DNA of 64,000 nucleotides from positions 124,001 to 188,000 of the forward strand of contig NZ_WOTB01000001.1 of assembly GCF_011516835.1 (NCBI RefSeq), given 5' to 3'. The notes under the pieces were generated by a model. That model had not been told where the DNA came from, ran no database searches, and was given only the letters and a program-made list of their open reading frames with translations. Of the stretch, positions 33,149-43,500 are shown piece by piece (positions within the stretch are counted from its first letter, which is position 1; the number at the start of each line of letters is the position of its first letter). A program made the position numbers and the translations under genes. Origin of the DNA: Acetobacter musti (lineage in GTDB: Bacteria; Pseudomonadota; Alphaproteobacteria; Acetobacterales; Acetobacteraceae).

Positions 33149-33754
33149 ATGAATTCCACACCACCGAACGACATGGCCGGCACCCTGCGACGGGTCATCT
33201 CTCTCGTGGGACTTCTGAATCTTGCCTATTTTGGCATCGAATTCACGGTAGCGCTTGCCATCGGCTCGGTCTCCCTGTTCGCGGATAGCGTCGATTTCCT
33301 GGAAGACGCCTCCGTCAATTTCCTGATCGTAGCGGCACTCGGCTGGACGGCGCGCAGCCGGGCGCGGGTCGGAATGGCCCTTGCCGCTATCCTGCTGGTT
33401 CCGGCGCTCGCGACGCTCTGGACCGCATGGCAAAAATTCAATCTTCCGACACCGCCCCAGCCGCTCGTCCTGTCGGTGACAGGATTGGGGGCGCTTGTGG
33501 TAAATTTCTCCTGTGCGCTCATGCTGACCCGCTATCGCTATCATGCAGGCAGTCTGACGCGCGCTGCCTTCCTGTCGGCGCGCAACGACGTGCTGGCCAA
33601 TATCGCGATCATCGTCGCAGGCCTGGTCACGGCCTTTCTGTGGCACGCCGCATGGCCGGACCTACTTGTCGGGCTCGGTATCGCCGCGATGAACGCCGAC
33701 GCCGCCCGCGAAGTCTGGCAGGCCGCGCGCAATGAGCACCGCGCGGCAGCATAG
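33149..33754 (+). CDS. Short cation-diffusion-facilitator-like transporter
   Basis: 201 aa. Six spans can be drawn; 'LAIGSVSLFADSVDFLEDASVNFLIVAAL' and 'FLSARNDVLANIAIIVAGL' supply the acidic and Asn/Asp residues of the transport site in CDF proteins. The usual C-terminal cytoplasmic metal-binding domain is absent, so the protein is about 100 residues shorter than full CDF pumps. Short forms of this sort exist in CDF-related families. Regulated perhaps by the preceding MerR protein. Confidence 0.78.
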   Translation: MNSTPPNDMAGTLRRVISLVGLLNLAYFGIEFTVALAIGSVSLFADSVDFLEDASVNFLIVAALGWTARSRARVGMALAAILLVPALATLWTAWQKFNLPTPPQPLVLSVTGLGALVVNFSCALMLTRYRYHAGSLTRAAFLSARNDVLANIAIIVAGLVTAFLWHAAWPDLLVGLGIAAMNADAAREVWQAARNEHRAAA

Positions 33755-33764
33755 CCCCCTCAAT

Positions 33765-34097
33765 TTACGTCCGGGGCGCGAACAGGATCAGGCTGGCCCC
33801 GCCGAGGCACACTAGGGCACCAACAATCTCCCACCGGTCCGGGGTGCGCCCCTCGACCAGTCGCATCCACATGAGCGAGGCGGTGATGTAGACGCCGCCA
33901 TAGGCTGCATAGGCCCGCCCCGCCGTATCCGTATCGATACGGGTCAGCAGAAAGGCGAACAGGACCAGCGACACCATGCCCGGAACGAGAACCAGCGGCG
34001 AACGCCCCAGCCGGAGCCAGCTCCAGAAGGCGAAGCATCCGCCGATCTCTGCAAAACCCGCGACGACATAGATGATGAAAGGTAGCACAAACCCCAC
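33765..34097 (-). CDS. YnfA/UPF0060-family membrane protein
   Basis: 110 aa, four spans. '[21 protein letters not shown]', '[23 protein letters not shown]' and '[23 protein letters not shown]' are the conserved YnfA blocks. It belongs to the drug/metabolite transporter superfamily and resembles SMR proteins; its substrate is uncertain. It converges on the CDF gene with a 10-bp gap. Confidence 0.9.
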   Translation of the reverse strand: MGFVLPFIIYVVAGFAEIGGCFAFWSWLRLGRSPLVLVPGMVSLVLFAFLLTRIDTDTAGRAYAAYGGVYITASLMWMRLVEGRTPDRWEIVGALVCLGGASLILFAPRT

Positions 34098-34199
34098 TGT
34101 TACATACTTTCCAGTCAGGATCGTGAAGCAGCCACTCCACGATCACCATATCCCGCCATTTGAATGGCCCCGGGTTTTCGGAGACGTTTTCTATCCGGT

Positions 34200-34343
34200 T
34201 TAAGCGGCCAATGCATGCGATTTCTGTTGTGCATGGAAACGTGCCTCAGCCACTTCTGGCGGGATGTTTCCAATGGATGACAGAAGGCAACGATTATTGA
34301 TCCAATTGACCCATTTAGAGGTGGCCAGTTCGATGCCGCCACG
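34200..34343 (-). pseudogene. IS3-family transposase, C-terminal fragment
   Basis: On the minus strand this encodes 'GIELATSKWVNWINNRCLL' then 'SSIGNIPPEVAEARFHAQQK', ending at the TAA with complement at 34200-34202. This is the C-terminal end of an IS3-family OrfB integrase. The catalytic DDE core is gone. Flanking 34098-34199 and 34344-34451 contain no gene I can support; the latter may be a further scrap of mobile DNA. Confidence 0.82.
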
Positions 34344-34451
34344 GGGCAGACACCACAAGGTTTGGCAAACGCGGCTTTGGAGTGGATACGCTGCGGATCA
34401 CGGAGCGGCTCCGCGCCCGGCGGTTCAGGCCGAGCGAAAGTCCTGCTGCGG

Positions 34452-35378
34452 CTAAATCAGTTCTTCGCGATTTTTGACGTGTGCGTGTCGGTCCAGAATG
34501 ATGACGTCGCCATGCTTCGCCTTCTCCTCGGGCTCGATGTGAATGTTGATCACAGCCTGCCCGAGCTGTGTCCTGAGTGCGTGCTCGATGTGGTCGCAGA
34601 TCTCATGCGCCCTGCCGACGGTCATCCCCGTCGGGACCACGAGATGAAATTCAATGAATGTCGTGTTGCCCGCGACACGCGCCCGCACGTCGTGGGCTTC
34701 GATCGCCCCTGATGCATTCCCTGCGATCGTCCGGTCCAGGCGTGAAATCAATTCGGGATCGGAGACTTCATCCATCAGCCCGGCGACGGCTTCCCGCACG
34801 ACACCATAACCTGCCCAAAGGATATTGACTGCGACCAGGCCGCCGATGGCCGGGTCAAGCCGGAGCCAACCAGTCACCGGGATCAGCGCAAAAGCGATCA
34901 GGACCGCAATGGTCGTCCAGACGTCCGTCAGGATGTGCCGGCCGCCCGCGACGAGCGCGGGCGACTTCCACTGCTTGCCATTGCGGATCAGTAGCAGCGC
35001 CCAGAACAGGTTTATAACCCCGGCGCTGCCATTCAGGGCCAAGCCCAGAAGCGGCGTGTCCGGTGCTTTCGGGTGCTGCCAGCCGATCCAGGCTTCCTGG
35101 AAGATCAGAATTGCCGTTGCGAGCACGAGGCCACCCTCGATGATCGCGCTCAGATATTCCGCTTTCTGGTGGCCATAGGGATGGTTTGCGTCTGCGGGTT
35201 GTGCGCTGACCCACAGGGCGATAAGCGCGCCGACGGCGGCCGCTACATTGACGATTGTTTCCAGCGCATCCGAGTAAAGCGCGATGCTGCCCGTCATCCA
35301 GTAGGCGGCAAGCTTCAGGGCCAGAACGACCAGACTGACGGCAAGTGTGCCCCATGCGGTCTTTATGGTGCGGTTCAT
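34452..35378 (-). CDS. Cation diffusion facilitator metal exporter
   Basis: 308 aa from ATG 35378 behind AGGAGTAGTCCCC; the frame is open to 35537 but that adds an implausible leader. Six spans; 'GSIALYSDALETIVNVAAAVGAL' and 'ALVAGGRHILTDVWTTIAVLIAFAL' hold the HxxxD/DxxxD transport-site residues, and 'ADANHPYGHQKAEYLSAI' is the usual intracellular loop. The C-terminal domain ('FIEFHLVVPTGMTVGRAHEICDHIEHAL...HIHIEPE') is the ferredoxin-like metal-sensing fold. It probably exports Zn, Cd, Co or Fe by proton antiport. It lies in the same direction as the MerR gene upstream. Confidence 0.9.
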   Translation of the reverse strand: MNRTIKTAWGTLAVSLVVLALKLAAYWMTGSIALYSDALETIVNVAAAVGALIALWVSAQPADANHPYGHQKAEYLSAIIEGGLVLATAILIFQEAWIGWQHPKAPDTPLLGLALNGSAGVINLFWALLLIRNGKQWKSPALVAGGRHILTDVWTTIAVLIAFALIPVTGWLRLDPAIGGLVAVNILWAGYGVVREAVAGLMDEVSDPELISRLDRTIAGNASGAIEAHDVRARVAGNTTFIEFHLVVPTGMTVGRAHEICDHIEHALRTQLGQAVINIHIEPEEKAKHGDVIILDRHAHVKNREELI

Positions 35379-35428
35379 GGGGACTACTCCTGCATGCTGC
35401 GACCCGTTTGCGATACTCGATGATTTGT

Positions 35429-35872
35429 TTACGACGCTTTGCACCCTGCCTCCGTGCCGAGATGTTCTGACGTGCATAAAGAATGATCGCTCAGGACCTG
35501 AATGATCCGACAGGTCCCGATTGTGTTGCATGAACACTGATCCAACATGCGTTGCAATTCGCCCTGGAGAGCCGTCAGGCGGGCAATACGGTTCCTGACC
35601 TCGATCAATTGGCGTTTTGCTATCTCATATGCGGCCATACAGTTTTGATTGGGATCGTCAGCAAGATCTAGTAATTCACGGATTTCATCTAGTGAAAATC
35701 CAAGTTCCCGCGCATGGCGAATAAAACTCAGGCGCTCTTTTGCTTCCTCTCCATAGACACGCTGCCCTCCTTCACTTCGGTCGGGCTCCTCAAGGATGCC
35801 GATCTGCTCGTAATAGCGGATGGTCGGCACCTTGACGCCAGTTGACCCGGATAATTTTCCGATACTGAACAT
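35429..35872 (-). CDS. MerR-family regulator, Zn/Cd/Pb type
   Basis: 147 aa. HTH 'MFSIGKLSGSTGVKVPTIRYYEQIGILEEPDRSEGGQRVYGEEAKERLSFI'. Effector residues: 'NQNCMAAYEIAKRQL' and the loop 'CSCNTIGTCRIIQVL', plus further Cys at the C-terminus. It faces the ATPase gene across the promoter at 35883-35913, so it most likely activates the ATPase-czc operon and probably its own transcript with the CDF gene. Confidence 0.87.
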   Translation of the reverse strand: MFSIGKLSGSTGVKVPTIRYYEQIGILEEPDRSEGGQRVYGEEAKERLSFIRHARELGFSLDEIRELLDLADDPNQNCMAAYEIAKRQLIEVRNRIARLTALQGELQRMLDQCSCNTIGTCRIIQVLSDHSLCTSEHLGTEAGCKAS

Positions 35873-35882
35873 AAAAGCCCCC

Positions 35883-35913
35883 TTGAACCTCTAGCGACTA
35901 GAGGAAGTAGATA
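35883..35913 (+). promoter_or_regulatory. MerR-type promoter/operator of the ATPase-czc operon
   Basis: -35 TTGAAC (35883-35888), 19-bp spacer CTCTAGCGACTAGAGGAAG (35889-35907), -10 TAGATA (35908-35913). The spacer holds the dyad CCTCTAG-CGA-CTAGAGG (beginning with the last C of the -35 box). Same logic as the two mer-type promoters in this island. Confidence 0.9.
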
Positions 35914-35947
35914 ACGGATTCGCTGCTGGGTGAACAGGAGAATCCGG

Positions 35948-38107
35948 ATGCCGGACAGGCGCGAGTGGGATGTCACGGGCATGGACTGTGCTGCTTGTGT
36001 CAGCAAGGTGAAGGGCGCGCTTGGTCAAATCGCAGGCGTCCAGAATGTAGAGATTTCCCTGGTGTCTCAGAAACTGCGACTGACCATGGATGAGAATGCG
36101 ATTTCCGTGACCAAAGTCGAAGAGATGGTCAGGAGCCTGGGATATGGTATCCGGCGCCTCAATCCTGCCACTGTAGCTGACATTGTATTTGCTCAGGATG
36201 CGACGAATGACGCCGGCGCGCCTGATACGCCCTGGTATAAAACCGGAAAGGGACGACTTGTTGTCACGACCGGTATTTTGTTGGTGCTGGCCTGGGGTAT
36301 CAGCCTGATCGCACCAAACGAGATGAAACCCTGGCCATTTGTCGGGGCCTGCCTGGTAGGGCTTTTTCCGGTTGCCCGCCGCGCCTTAGCCTCGCTCCGG
36401 GTTGCTCAGCCGTTTTCCATCGAAGCCCTGATGATGATCGCGGCGATCGGTGCGCTATTTATCGGCGCGGCCCAGGAGGCTGCACTCGTCGTCTTCCTCT
36501 TCGCGGTCGGGGAACTCCTTGAGGGCGTTGCCGTCAGTCATGCCCGTGATGGTATCCGCGCGCTCGGAGCGTTGGTACCGAAAATCGCCTTGCGCGAAGA
36601 CACTGCCGGTATCCGGGAGGTTCCTGCTGTCGAACTCCGACTAGGCGATGTGGTCCTGGTCCGGCCGGGAGACCGCATTCCGGCGGATGGAGAGATTATT
36701 TCCGGCGTAAGTGGCATTGATGAAAGTCCGGTCACTGGTGAGAGCGTGCCAGTGTCGCGTGGGCCGACGGATGCCGTCTTCGCCGGCTCGGTCAACACGG
36801 AAGCTGCGTTGCGGGTTCGCGTGACCCGCACTGCGGCGGACAACACCATCTCCCGCATCATCCATCTTGTAGAGCAGGCCGAGGAGGCACGCGCACCGAC
36901 TCAACGGTTCATCGACCGCTTCAGCCGTTGGTACATGCCGACGATCGTCGTGCTTTCGGCGGTCGTCGTATGCCTTCCCCCACTGGCGTTTGCTCAGGCT
37001 TGGTCGGTCTGGGTTTATCGCGGGTTGTCCCTTCTGCTGATTGGTTGCCCCTGCGCGCTCGTCATATCGGTTCCCGCAGCCATAGCGTCCGCGCTGGCCC
37101 TGGGGGCACATAACGGGCTGCTCATCAAGGGAGGAGCGGTCATCGAGGCCACTGCGCGGGTGAAGACAGTCGCACTCGACAAGACTGGAACCCTCACACT
37201 GGGACGGCCTGACGTCACCGACATCATCGTGCTGGACAGCTTGCCCGAAACTCAGGTTCTTGCTGTCGCCGCCGCCGTTGAAGGCGCGTCCAGCCATCCA
37301 TTGGCCCAGGCTATCCTGCGCCGAGCCCAGAGTAACGGGCCGGGTATCGACATTCCCGTTGCACAGGAGAGCAGGGCAATTCCCGGAAGAGGGGTGACAG
37401 GCCGCATTGACGGAATGGATTTCACGATCTCCAGCCCCCTTCAGGCGGTACGCGACGGCGCGTTGTCAGCTACTGACACCGCACGTGCCACCGAACTTGA
37501 GGCGGAAGGAAAAACCGTTGCCGTCTTGTATGGTGACAAGGCACTCGCGTTGATTGCCCTCCGTGACGAGCCGCGCGCGGACGCGGCAGAAGCCATGCGC
37601 CAGTTACGCAACCTCGGTATTACGCCGGTCATCCTGACGGGCGACAATAGCCGGACAGCCGCCGCGATCGCCTCAATGCTGGGGGCGCATTACAAGGCCG
37701 AACTGCTGCCGGAGCAGAAGTTGGCCGAAATACGGGCTCTGGCCGCGCAGGGCGGTGTTATGATGGTCGGAGATGGCATCAACGACGCGCCTGCACTCAA
37801 ACAGGCAACTGTCGGGGTCGCAATCGGCTCGGGGACCGATGTTGCCCTGGAGGCAGCCGACGCCGCCATCCTGCGGAACAGAGTCTCCGATATTCCAGCG
37901 CTGATCCGCCTCGCCCGTTCGACCATGCGAAATGTTCGTCAAAATGTCTCGATCGCTCTTGGGCTGAAAGGAGTGTTCCTGATTGCCACCATCGCGGGGC
38001 TGACAGGGCTCTGGATCGCCATTGCGGCCGATACCGGGGCAACCGTTCTCGTCACCCTCAACGCGCTGAGGCTGCTGCGCTCCCGCAGCCTCGATGCAAC
38101 ATCGTAA
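35948..38107 (+). CDS. zntA: Zn/Cd/Pb-translocating P1B-type ATPase (ZntA/CadA-like)
   Basis: 719 aa from ATG 35948 behind ACAGGAG. One N-terminal HMA domain with 'GMDC14AAC17VSKV'; eight membrane spans; CPC at 367-369 in 'LLIGCPCALVIS'; phosphorylated Asp411 in 'VALDKTGTLTLG'; hinge 'MMVGDGINDAPALKQATVGVAIGSGTDVALE'. The CPC with a DKTGTLT core and the C-terminal 'IAADTGATVLVTLNALRLLR' are typical of P1B-2 (Zn2+/Cd2+/Pb2+) pumps. It exports divalent soft metals from the cytoplasm. It is followed by a czcCBA-like set after 6 bp. Confidence 0.9.
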   Translation: MPDRREWDVTGMDCAACVSKVKGALGQIAGVQNVEISLVSQKLRLTMDENAISVTKVEEMVRSLGYGIRRLNPATVADIVFAQDATNDAGAPDTPWYKTGKGRLVVTTGILLVLAWGISLIAPNEMKPWPFVGACLVGLFPVARRALASLRVAQPFSIEALMMIAAIGALFIGAAQEAALVVFLFAVGELLEGVAVSHARDGIRALGALVPKIALREDTAGIREVPAVELRLGDVVLVRPGDRIPADGEIISGVSGIDESPVTGESVPVSRGPTDAVFAGSVNTEAALRVRVTRTAADNTISRIIHLVEQAEEARAPTQRFIDRFSRWYMPTIVVLSAVVVCLPPLAFAQAWSVWVYRGLSLLLIGCPCALVISVPAAIASALALGAHNGLLIKGGAVIEATARVKTVALDKTGTLTLGRPDVTDIIVLDSLPETQVLAVAAAVEGASSHPLAQAILRRAQSNGPGIDIPVAQESRAIPGRGVTGRIDGMDFTISSPLQAVRDGALSATDTARATELEAEGKTVAVLYGDKALALIALRDEPRADAAEAMRQLRNLGITPVILTGDNSRTAAAIASMLGAHYKAELLPEQKLAEIRALAAQGGVMMVGDGINDAPALKQATVGVAIGSGTDVALEAADAAILRNRVSDIPALIRLARSTMRNVRQNVSIALGLKGVFLIATIAGLTGLWIAIAADTGATVLVTLNALRLLRSRSLDATS

Positions 38108-38113
38108 AATATT

Positions 38114-39400
38114 ATGAGAATTTTCAGTCGAATGTCCGTGTGTTGTGTTCGGTGTCGGTGGAAATCTGTGGCGGCGAGCCTCGCAATGGCTTTGGTGTCG
38201 GGTGGCGTGGCCACAGCCGACGATACGACAGCGATTCCCGCCACCTTGCATGATGTCATCGCAGCAGCATGGACGAATGATCCTGCCCAGAATGATCTCG
38301 CGACTCAGGAAGCTGGGGCAAAGAAACGCCAGCGTGCCGCGAAATCCTGGTTCGCAGGTGGGCCATCGGTCGATGCTCAATATTATGACGACAGACCCAG
38401 CGGCCGTAACTATGCGTACCGCACGACACAGGTGGGTCTCTCCGTTCCTCTCTGGCTGCCAGGACAAGGAACGGCAACTGAGCATGTGGCTGAAGCCGAT
38501 GCACAGGCCGCTGTAGTACAGAAGGATGTCGCCCATATGGCGGTGGCCATTCGTGCCACGGATGCCATCGGGGCTGTCCTGCTCGCCGAGCGACGGCGAT
38601 CTGCCATGGATTCCACACTGGCTGCGTTGCGACGCATGGCCAGGGCCGTGCGGGCATCGAGCCATGCAGGAGAAAGCACATCGGCGGAACAGCAGGCGGT
38701 GGATGCGCGGATCGCTCTTTCGGAAAGCGATCGCAATGCCATCGACGAGGAAGTCGAGGCCGGCCAGGCCAATCTGGATATTCTGACCGGCCATCCGACG
38801 AAAGCCGGTCTGTCGGAAATCGACACGCACTGGCCGCTATTCCTGCGAGCGACCGCGCGGCCATGGAGCGAGGCGAACGACCCGCGCGTGCGTGCGGCTC
38901 ACCAGAGCGTCACGGTCGCCACGGAACAGGATCATCTTGCCGCTCACAGTTATATGCCCAATCCGGAAATCGGCGTCGGCGTGATCAATCAGGGCCAGTA
39001 CGGTTCGCCATGGGACACGCAGGTTGGGGTCAGTCTCAGGATGCCGATCCCAAGTGACGTCACATCGGTTCCCGTGAGAACGGCCGCTCAGAGTGCGCTT
39101 TCCACCGCCATCCGGCAGGAGATCGCCACCCAGAGGACCGTCAGGGCCGAGATGGCGCGCGTCCAGGCACATCTGAAAAACACATCGGCCTCGATCGTCA
39201 GTACGGCTCAGGCCGCGCACGAGATGCTTGTGCGCGCGGACGCCATGGAGCGGTCGTGGCGATCCGGTGAAACATCACTCATAGAGGCGCTTCGTGCCCG
39301 CATGGATGCCTATAACGCCCTGCTGACCTTCAGCCAGGCCGAAATCGATCATCGCATTGCGATCGTCAGAACTGTTATCGCCTTGGGGTACATACCATGA
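38114..39400 (+). CDS. czcC: CzcC-like outer-membrane channel protein
   Basis: 428 aa. A basic N-terminus and 'VAASLAMALVSGGVATADD' form a signal peptide; the first ATG has no clear ribosome site, so translation is probably coupled to the ATPase gene. The body has TolC-type OEP repeats with long coils ('AALRRMARAVRASSHAGESTSAEQQAVDARIALSE', 'RSWRSGETSLIEALRARMDAYNALLTFSQAEIDH'). It forms the outer-membrane channel of the Czc-like RND pump. Confidence 0.82.
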   Translation: MRIFSRMSVCCVRCRWKSVAASLAMALVSGGVATADDTTAIPATLHDVIAAAWTNDPAQNDLATQEAGAKKRQRAAKSWFAGGPSVDAQYYDDRPSGRNYAYRTTQVGLSVPLWLPGQGTATEHVAEADAQAAVVQKDVAHMAVAIRATDAIGAVLLAERRRSAMDSTLAALRRMARAVRASSHAGESTSAEQQAVDARIALSESDRNAIDEEVEAGQANLDILTGHPTKAGLSEIDTHWPLFLRATARPWSEANDPRVRAAHQSVTVATEQDHLAAHSYMPNPEIGVGVINQGQYGSPWDTQVGVSLRMPIPSDVTSVPVRTAAQSALSTAIRQEIATQRTVRAEMARVQAHLKNTSASIVSTAQAAHEMLVRADAMERSWRSGETSLIEALRARMDAYNALLTFSQAEIDHRIAIVRTVIALGYIP

Positions 39401-40560
39401 GATCGACCTGTATCCTCGTTGTCGCAGCCCTATTCGTGGCTTTACCTCACCTGGCTTTGGCGGAAGAAACAGAGGGGTGGCAGCAGACCGTGACCATGGA
39501 TGCAGAAGCCCGGCAGGCCGAGGGTCTTGAAACCGTCAAGGTTAAAAAAGGCTCCGTAAGACCCCGAATTCAGGCGATGGCGAGTGTAACGGAGAACATC
39601 GCGCGTTCCGTGTCCATACGGCCGGCAGGCGATGGCAAAGTCCGCGCGGTCTCCGTCCTGCCCGGCCAGCAAGTCACCGTCGGCCAGACGCTCGTCTCCT
39701 ATATTGATCACTCATTGCATGTCGTCGATCTCCAGCTTGCCCAGGCGAAAGCTAGTCTGGCCAGCGCCCAGGCCAACCTCGCTGATACTGCACTGGCGTA
39801 CCGTCGTGGTAAGTCATTGGCCGGGGCCACAGTCTCCGCGGGCGAAGTGTCGCGTCGCCTTGCCGTGATGCACGAGGCGCAGAACGCTGTCCACTTTCAG
39901 GACGCTGCGGTCAAAACCCTGACCCATCGTCTTGAGGAAGAATTCACCTCGCCAACGGAACGGATCGTGGACTTCGAAAATTCGGTCCTGATCGCGCCGG
40001 TTGATGGCATGGTCGAACAGGTCGGTACGGCTGTCGATAATGATATTTCGCCCACAGACGTCGTAATCAGGATTACGAGTCTGGAAACCGTATGGGTCGT
40101 GGCTAACGTCCGCCCCGAAGATGCATCAGACATTTCAATTGGCACTGAGATGACGTTCATGCCCGTGGGAGCCGATCCCGCGCAAGCCGCGATGGCAAAG
40201 GTTCAGACCATTGAAGGTACTGCCGATCCCGAAACTGGGCTGGTGAAGGTTGTCGCGACATTTTCGGATCCGCGTCGGAGATTCCGGCCCGGCACCCAGC
40301 TCAATGCCTGGCTTCCTGCGCAGGAGCAGGCCAGCGGTCTGATCGTGCCGTCCGCCGCCCCGCAGAATGTCGACGGGCATATGGTGGTGTACCGGCAGAC
40401 CGGCGCCGATACGTTTCAACCTGTTCCCGTTCGTGTGCTCCTCGAAGGGCCAGAGCAGAGCGTGGTGTCCGGAGATCTCAAGCCTGATGACACTATCGTC
40501 GCAAAGGGGAGCTTTACGCTCAAGGCGATGGCGCTTCTGTCCGGTCTCGATGGAGACTGA
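39397..40560 (+). CDS. czcB: CzcB-like periplasmic adaptor
   Basis: 387 aa. Signal peptide (1-22, 'LVVAALFVALPHLALAEE'); barrel-sandwich 'SVSIRPAGDGKVRAVSVLPGQQVTVGQTLVSYID', alpha hairpin 'VVDLQLAQAKASLASAQANLADTAL', second half sandwich 'NSVLIAPVDGMVEQVGTAVDNDISPTDVVIRITSLETVWVVANV' and membrane-proximal domains. The N-terminal metal-binding YHS/HMBD domains of the cus adaptor are absent. Overlaps czcC by 4 bp. Confidence 0.87.
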   Translation: MRSTCILVVAALFVALPHLALAEETEGWQQTVTMDAEARQAEGLETVKVKKGSVRPRIQAMASVTENIARSVSIRPAGDGKVRAVSVLPGQQVTVGQTLVSYIDHSLHVVDLQLAQAKASLASAQANLADTALAYRRGKSLAGATVSAGEVSRRLAVMHEAQNAVHFQDAAVKTLTHRLEEEFTSPTERIVDFENSVLIAPVDGMVEQVGTAVDNDISPTDVVIRITSLETVWVVANVRPEDASDISIGTEMTFMPVGADPAQAAMAKVQTIEGTADPETGLVKVVATFSDPRRRFRPGTQLNAWLPAQEQASGLIVPSAAPQNVDGHMVVYRQTGADTFQPVPVRVLLEGPEQSVVSGDLKPDDTIVAKGSFTLKAMALLSGLDGD

Positions 40561-40562
40561 AA

Positions 40563-43500
40563 ATGCTCTTTGAATTCTTCCAGAAGCAACGCTTTTTTGT
40601 TTTCGGTCTGATTTTTGCCCTCCCGATAACCGGACTGGCCTGTGTCGAAGGGCTTCCTGTCGAGCCTGTTCCCGACATTTCACCCCGCCAGGTCATGGTG
40701 ACGGTTACTGCTCCCGGGCTTGCGACCGAGGAAGTCGAAAAGTTGATTACCTTTCCGGTCGAGACCAGTCTGACTGCTCTTCCGGGTCTCATTGATTTGC
40801 GCTCGGTATCAAGGACGGGTGTATCTGCGGTCTATCTACAATTCGACGATGCGACAGACATCGACTTGGACCGCGCACGTGTCGCCGAACGTCTGCCGGC
40901 CGCTCGTGAGAGTGTCGCCGTTCCGGGTGTCAGCGTTCAGATGGGGCCGCGGACGACCGGCATGGGCGAGATCATGCAGTTCCAGATCCGCGGACCTGGC
41001 TATTCGCTCATGGACCTCAACCGCATCATGCACTGGACGGTCGCGCCTGAACTGAGACTTCTAGCGGGCGTGGCCGAGGTCAATATCAATGGTGGCGCGG
41101 AACAGACCTTTCAGGTCACGCTCGACCCGCTTCGGCTGCGTACCTACGGAGTCACGGTGACAGACGTCTATCAGGCAGTTGACCGTAATAACGCCTCGGC
41201 TGGTGGTGGCTGGATTGCCCACCAGGCCGAGCAGCAGGTGATTGTTGGCCGTGCCCTGGTCGGCGACCTGAATGATTTCGGTCTGATCCCGGTCAGAATC
41301 GGCCGGAACGGGCATGTCATCCGGGTCCAGGACGTGGGGAGTATCGCACTGGGTCCGCGGACGCGCCTCGGCGCGGCGACCCGGGACGGAAACGGAGAGA
41401 TCGTCCTGAGCGCGGTAATGATGCAGGACGGAGCAAGCTCGAATGCCGTTCTTGCAAATATCCGCAAAGCACTTCCTGGTATCCAGAAGTTGTTGCCAGC
41501 CGGCGTGACGCTTGACCCCTACTATATGCGCTCGACGCTAACGGGAGAAACCATTTCCACCGTCAAGGAAAATCTCCTGATCGGCGCGGCTCTGGTGCTT
41601 GTCGTTCTTATCGTGGTTCTGGGTGACTGGCGCGCGTCGCTGGTCATTGCCTCCGCCATCCCCGCCGCGCTGTTGTCAGCCTTCATCGGCATGAGGGTTT
41701 TCGGGGTCTCGGCCAACCTGCTGAGCCTCGGCGCAATTGATTTCGGTATGATTGTCGACAGCTCTCTCGTTGTCGTCGAGCACTTCATGACGTTGAGGGA
41801 GGCTGAAGGCACAAAGCGTTCCATGCGGGACACAGCTATTGAAGCGGCGAAGTCTGTCGTCAGGCCGGTGACATTTTCGATTTTCGTGATCATTATGGTC
41901 TACCTGCCGATCCTCACTCTGGAAGATATCGAGGGCAAGATGTTCCGCCCCATGGCGCAGACCGTCGCCATGGCGTTGCTGGCATCACTGATTTACTGCT
42001 TCATTTGCATCCCCGTCCTTGCAGCAGTACTCCTGCGTGATCCGAAGTCTCACCAGGAGACGAGGTTCGTGCAGTTTGTGCGACGCTATTACGAGCCGAT
42101 GCTGGCCTGGAGCGAAAAGCATAGCAGGACAGTGATCATCGTCACGATCTCTGTGTTCCTCGTTTCGGTTGGCCTGGCCACGCGGTTGGGTGGGGAGTTT
42201 GTACCGACGCTGGAAGAAGGCTCCCTGACGACAACGGTCACGCGCTGGCCGAGCGCCTCACTGCCTACCGTCATTGATGAAATCGGGAAACAGGAACGAA
42301 TCATCCGTTCGTTCCCTGAAGTTCAGACGGTGGTAACAAATATTGGCACACCGGCTGTTCCGACAGATCCTATGGGCCCCAACGAGTCAGACAGTTTCAT
42401 CATTCTGAAGCCCCTCTCGCAGTGGAAGACCGGGCGGACCCAGGATCAGTTGGTTCAGGCGATGGCCGACACCCTCAAGGCGAAGCTCCCCAGTGCCAAT
42501 TACGAATGGTCACAGCCGATCCAGATGCGAATGGATGAATTGCTCTCAGGTGTTCGCACTCAAATAGCTATCTCCGTTTATGGCGATGACTTGGAGGAAC
42601 TGGCGAAACTGGCCGATGAAGTGACCTCAGCCGTGGCGGCGGTTCCGGGGGCTGCGGATGTTGCCCCACAGGGCGACGGAACAGTGCCCTTCATGCATAT
42701 CGACATCAATCGGGATGCCGCAGCCAGACGTGGGGTGGCCGTGTCCGACGCTCTTGCCCAGATCACGGCTATCGGTGGATTGATCGGAAAACCTGTTGTT
42801 GTGGGCAACGCGATCATACCAACTCAGATCCGCCTTGATCCGACTTCGACCCTGTCAGTTTCGATGATCGGAAATCTGCCCGTGCGCAGGTTGGACGGAC
42901 AAGGGTGGGTCTTGCTGTCGGATATTGCGAAACTACAGGTGATAGACGGCCCTTCCCGGATTGATCGGGACCGTATTCATAGGCGCGTCATTGTTCAGGC
43001 CAATGTCCGGGGGCGGGACGTCAGTTCCTTTGTCGCAGCGGCGCAAAAAGCGGTTGCGGAGAAGGTCAGACTCCCGTCAGGCTATCGTCTTGAATGGGCC
43101 GGACAGTTCGAGAACCTGAAATCGGCAATGCAACGTCTGGGTCTGGTTCTACCCATCGCTCTCTTGTTGATATTTGCGCTCCTGATTGCAGCATTAGGAT
43201 CATTCAGGGCGGCCTCCCTGGTATTCATCAATCTCCCTATAGCAGCGACGGGAGGAATTTTCGCACTGACCTTGCGTGGGTTGCCGTTTAGTATTGCTGC
43301 CAGCATCGGTTTCATTGCGCTGTTTGGTGTGGCCATTCTCAATGGCGTCGTTCTTGTAAGTCAGATCCGCGCGCTTCAGGAAGCCGGCATTGATGCGGCA
43401 ACGGCGGCATTCGAGGCAGCACGCGCCCGATTCCGGCCTGTCATCGCGACCGCAAGCGTCGCTAGTCTGGGCTTCTTCCCGATGGCGTTTTCGGGAAGCA

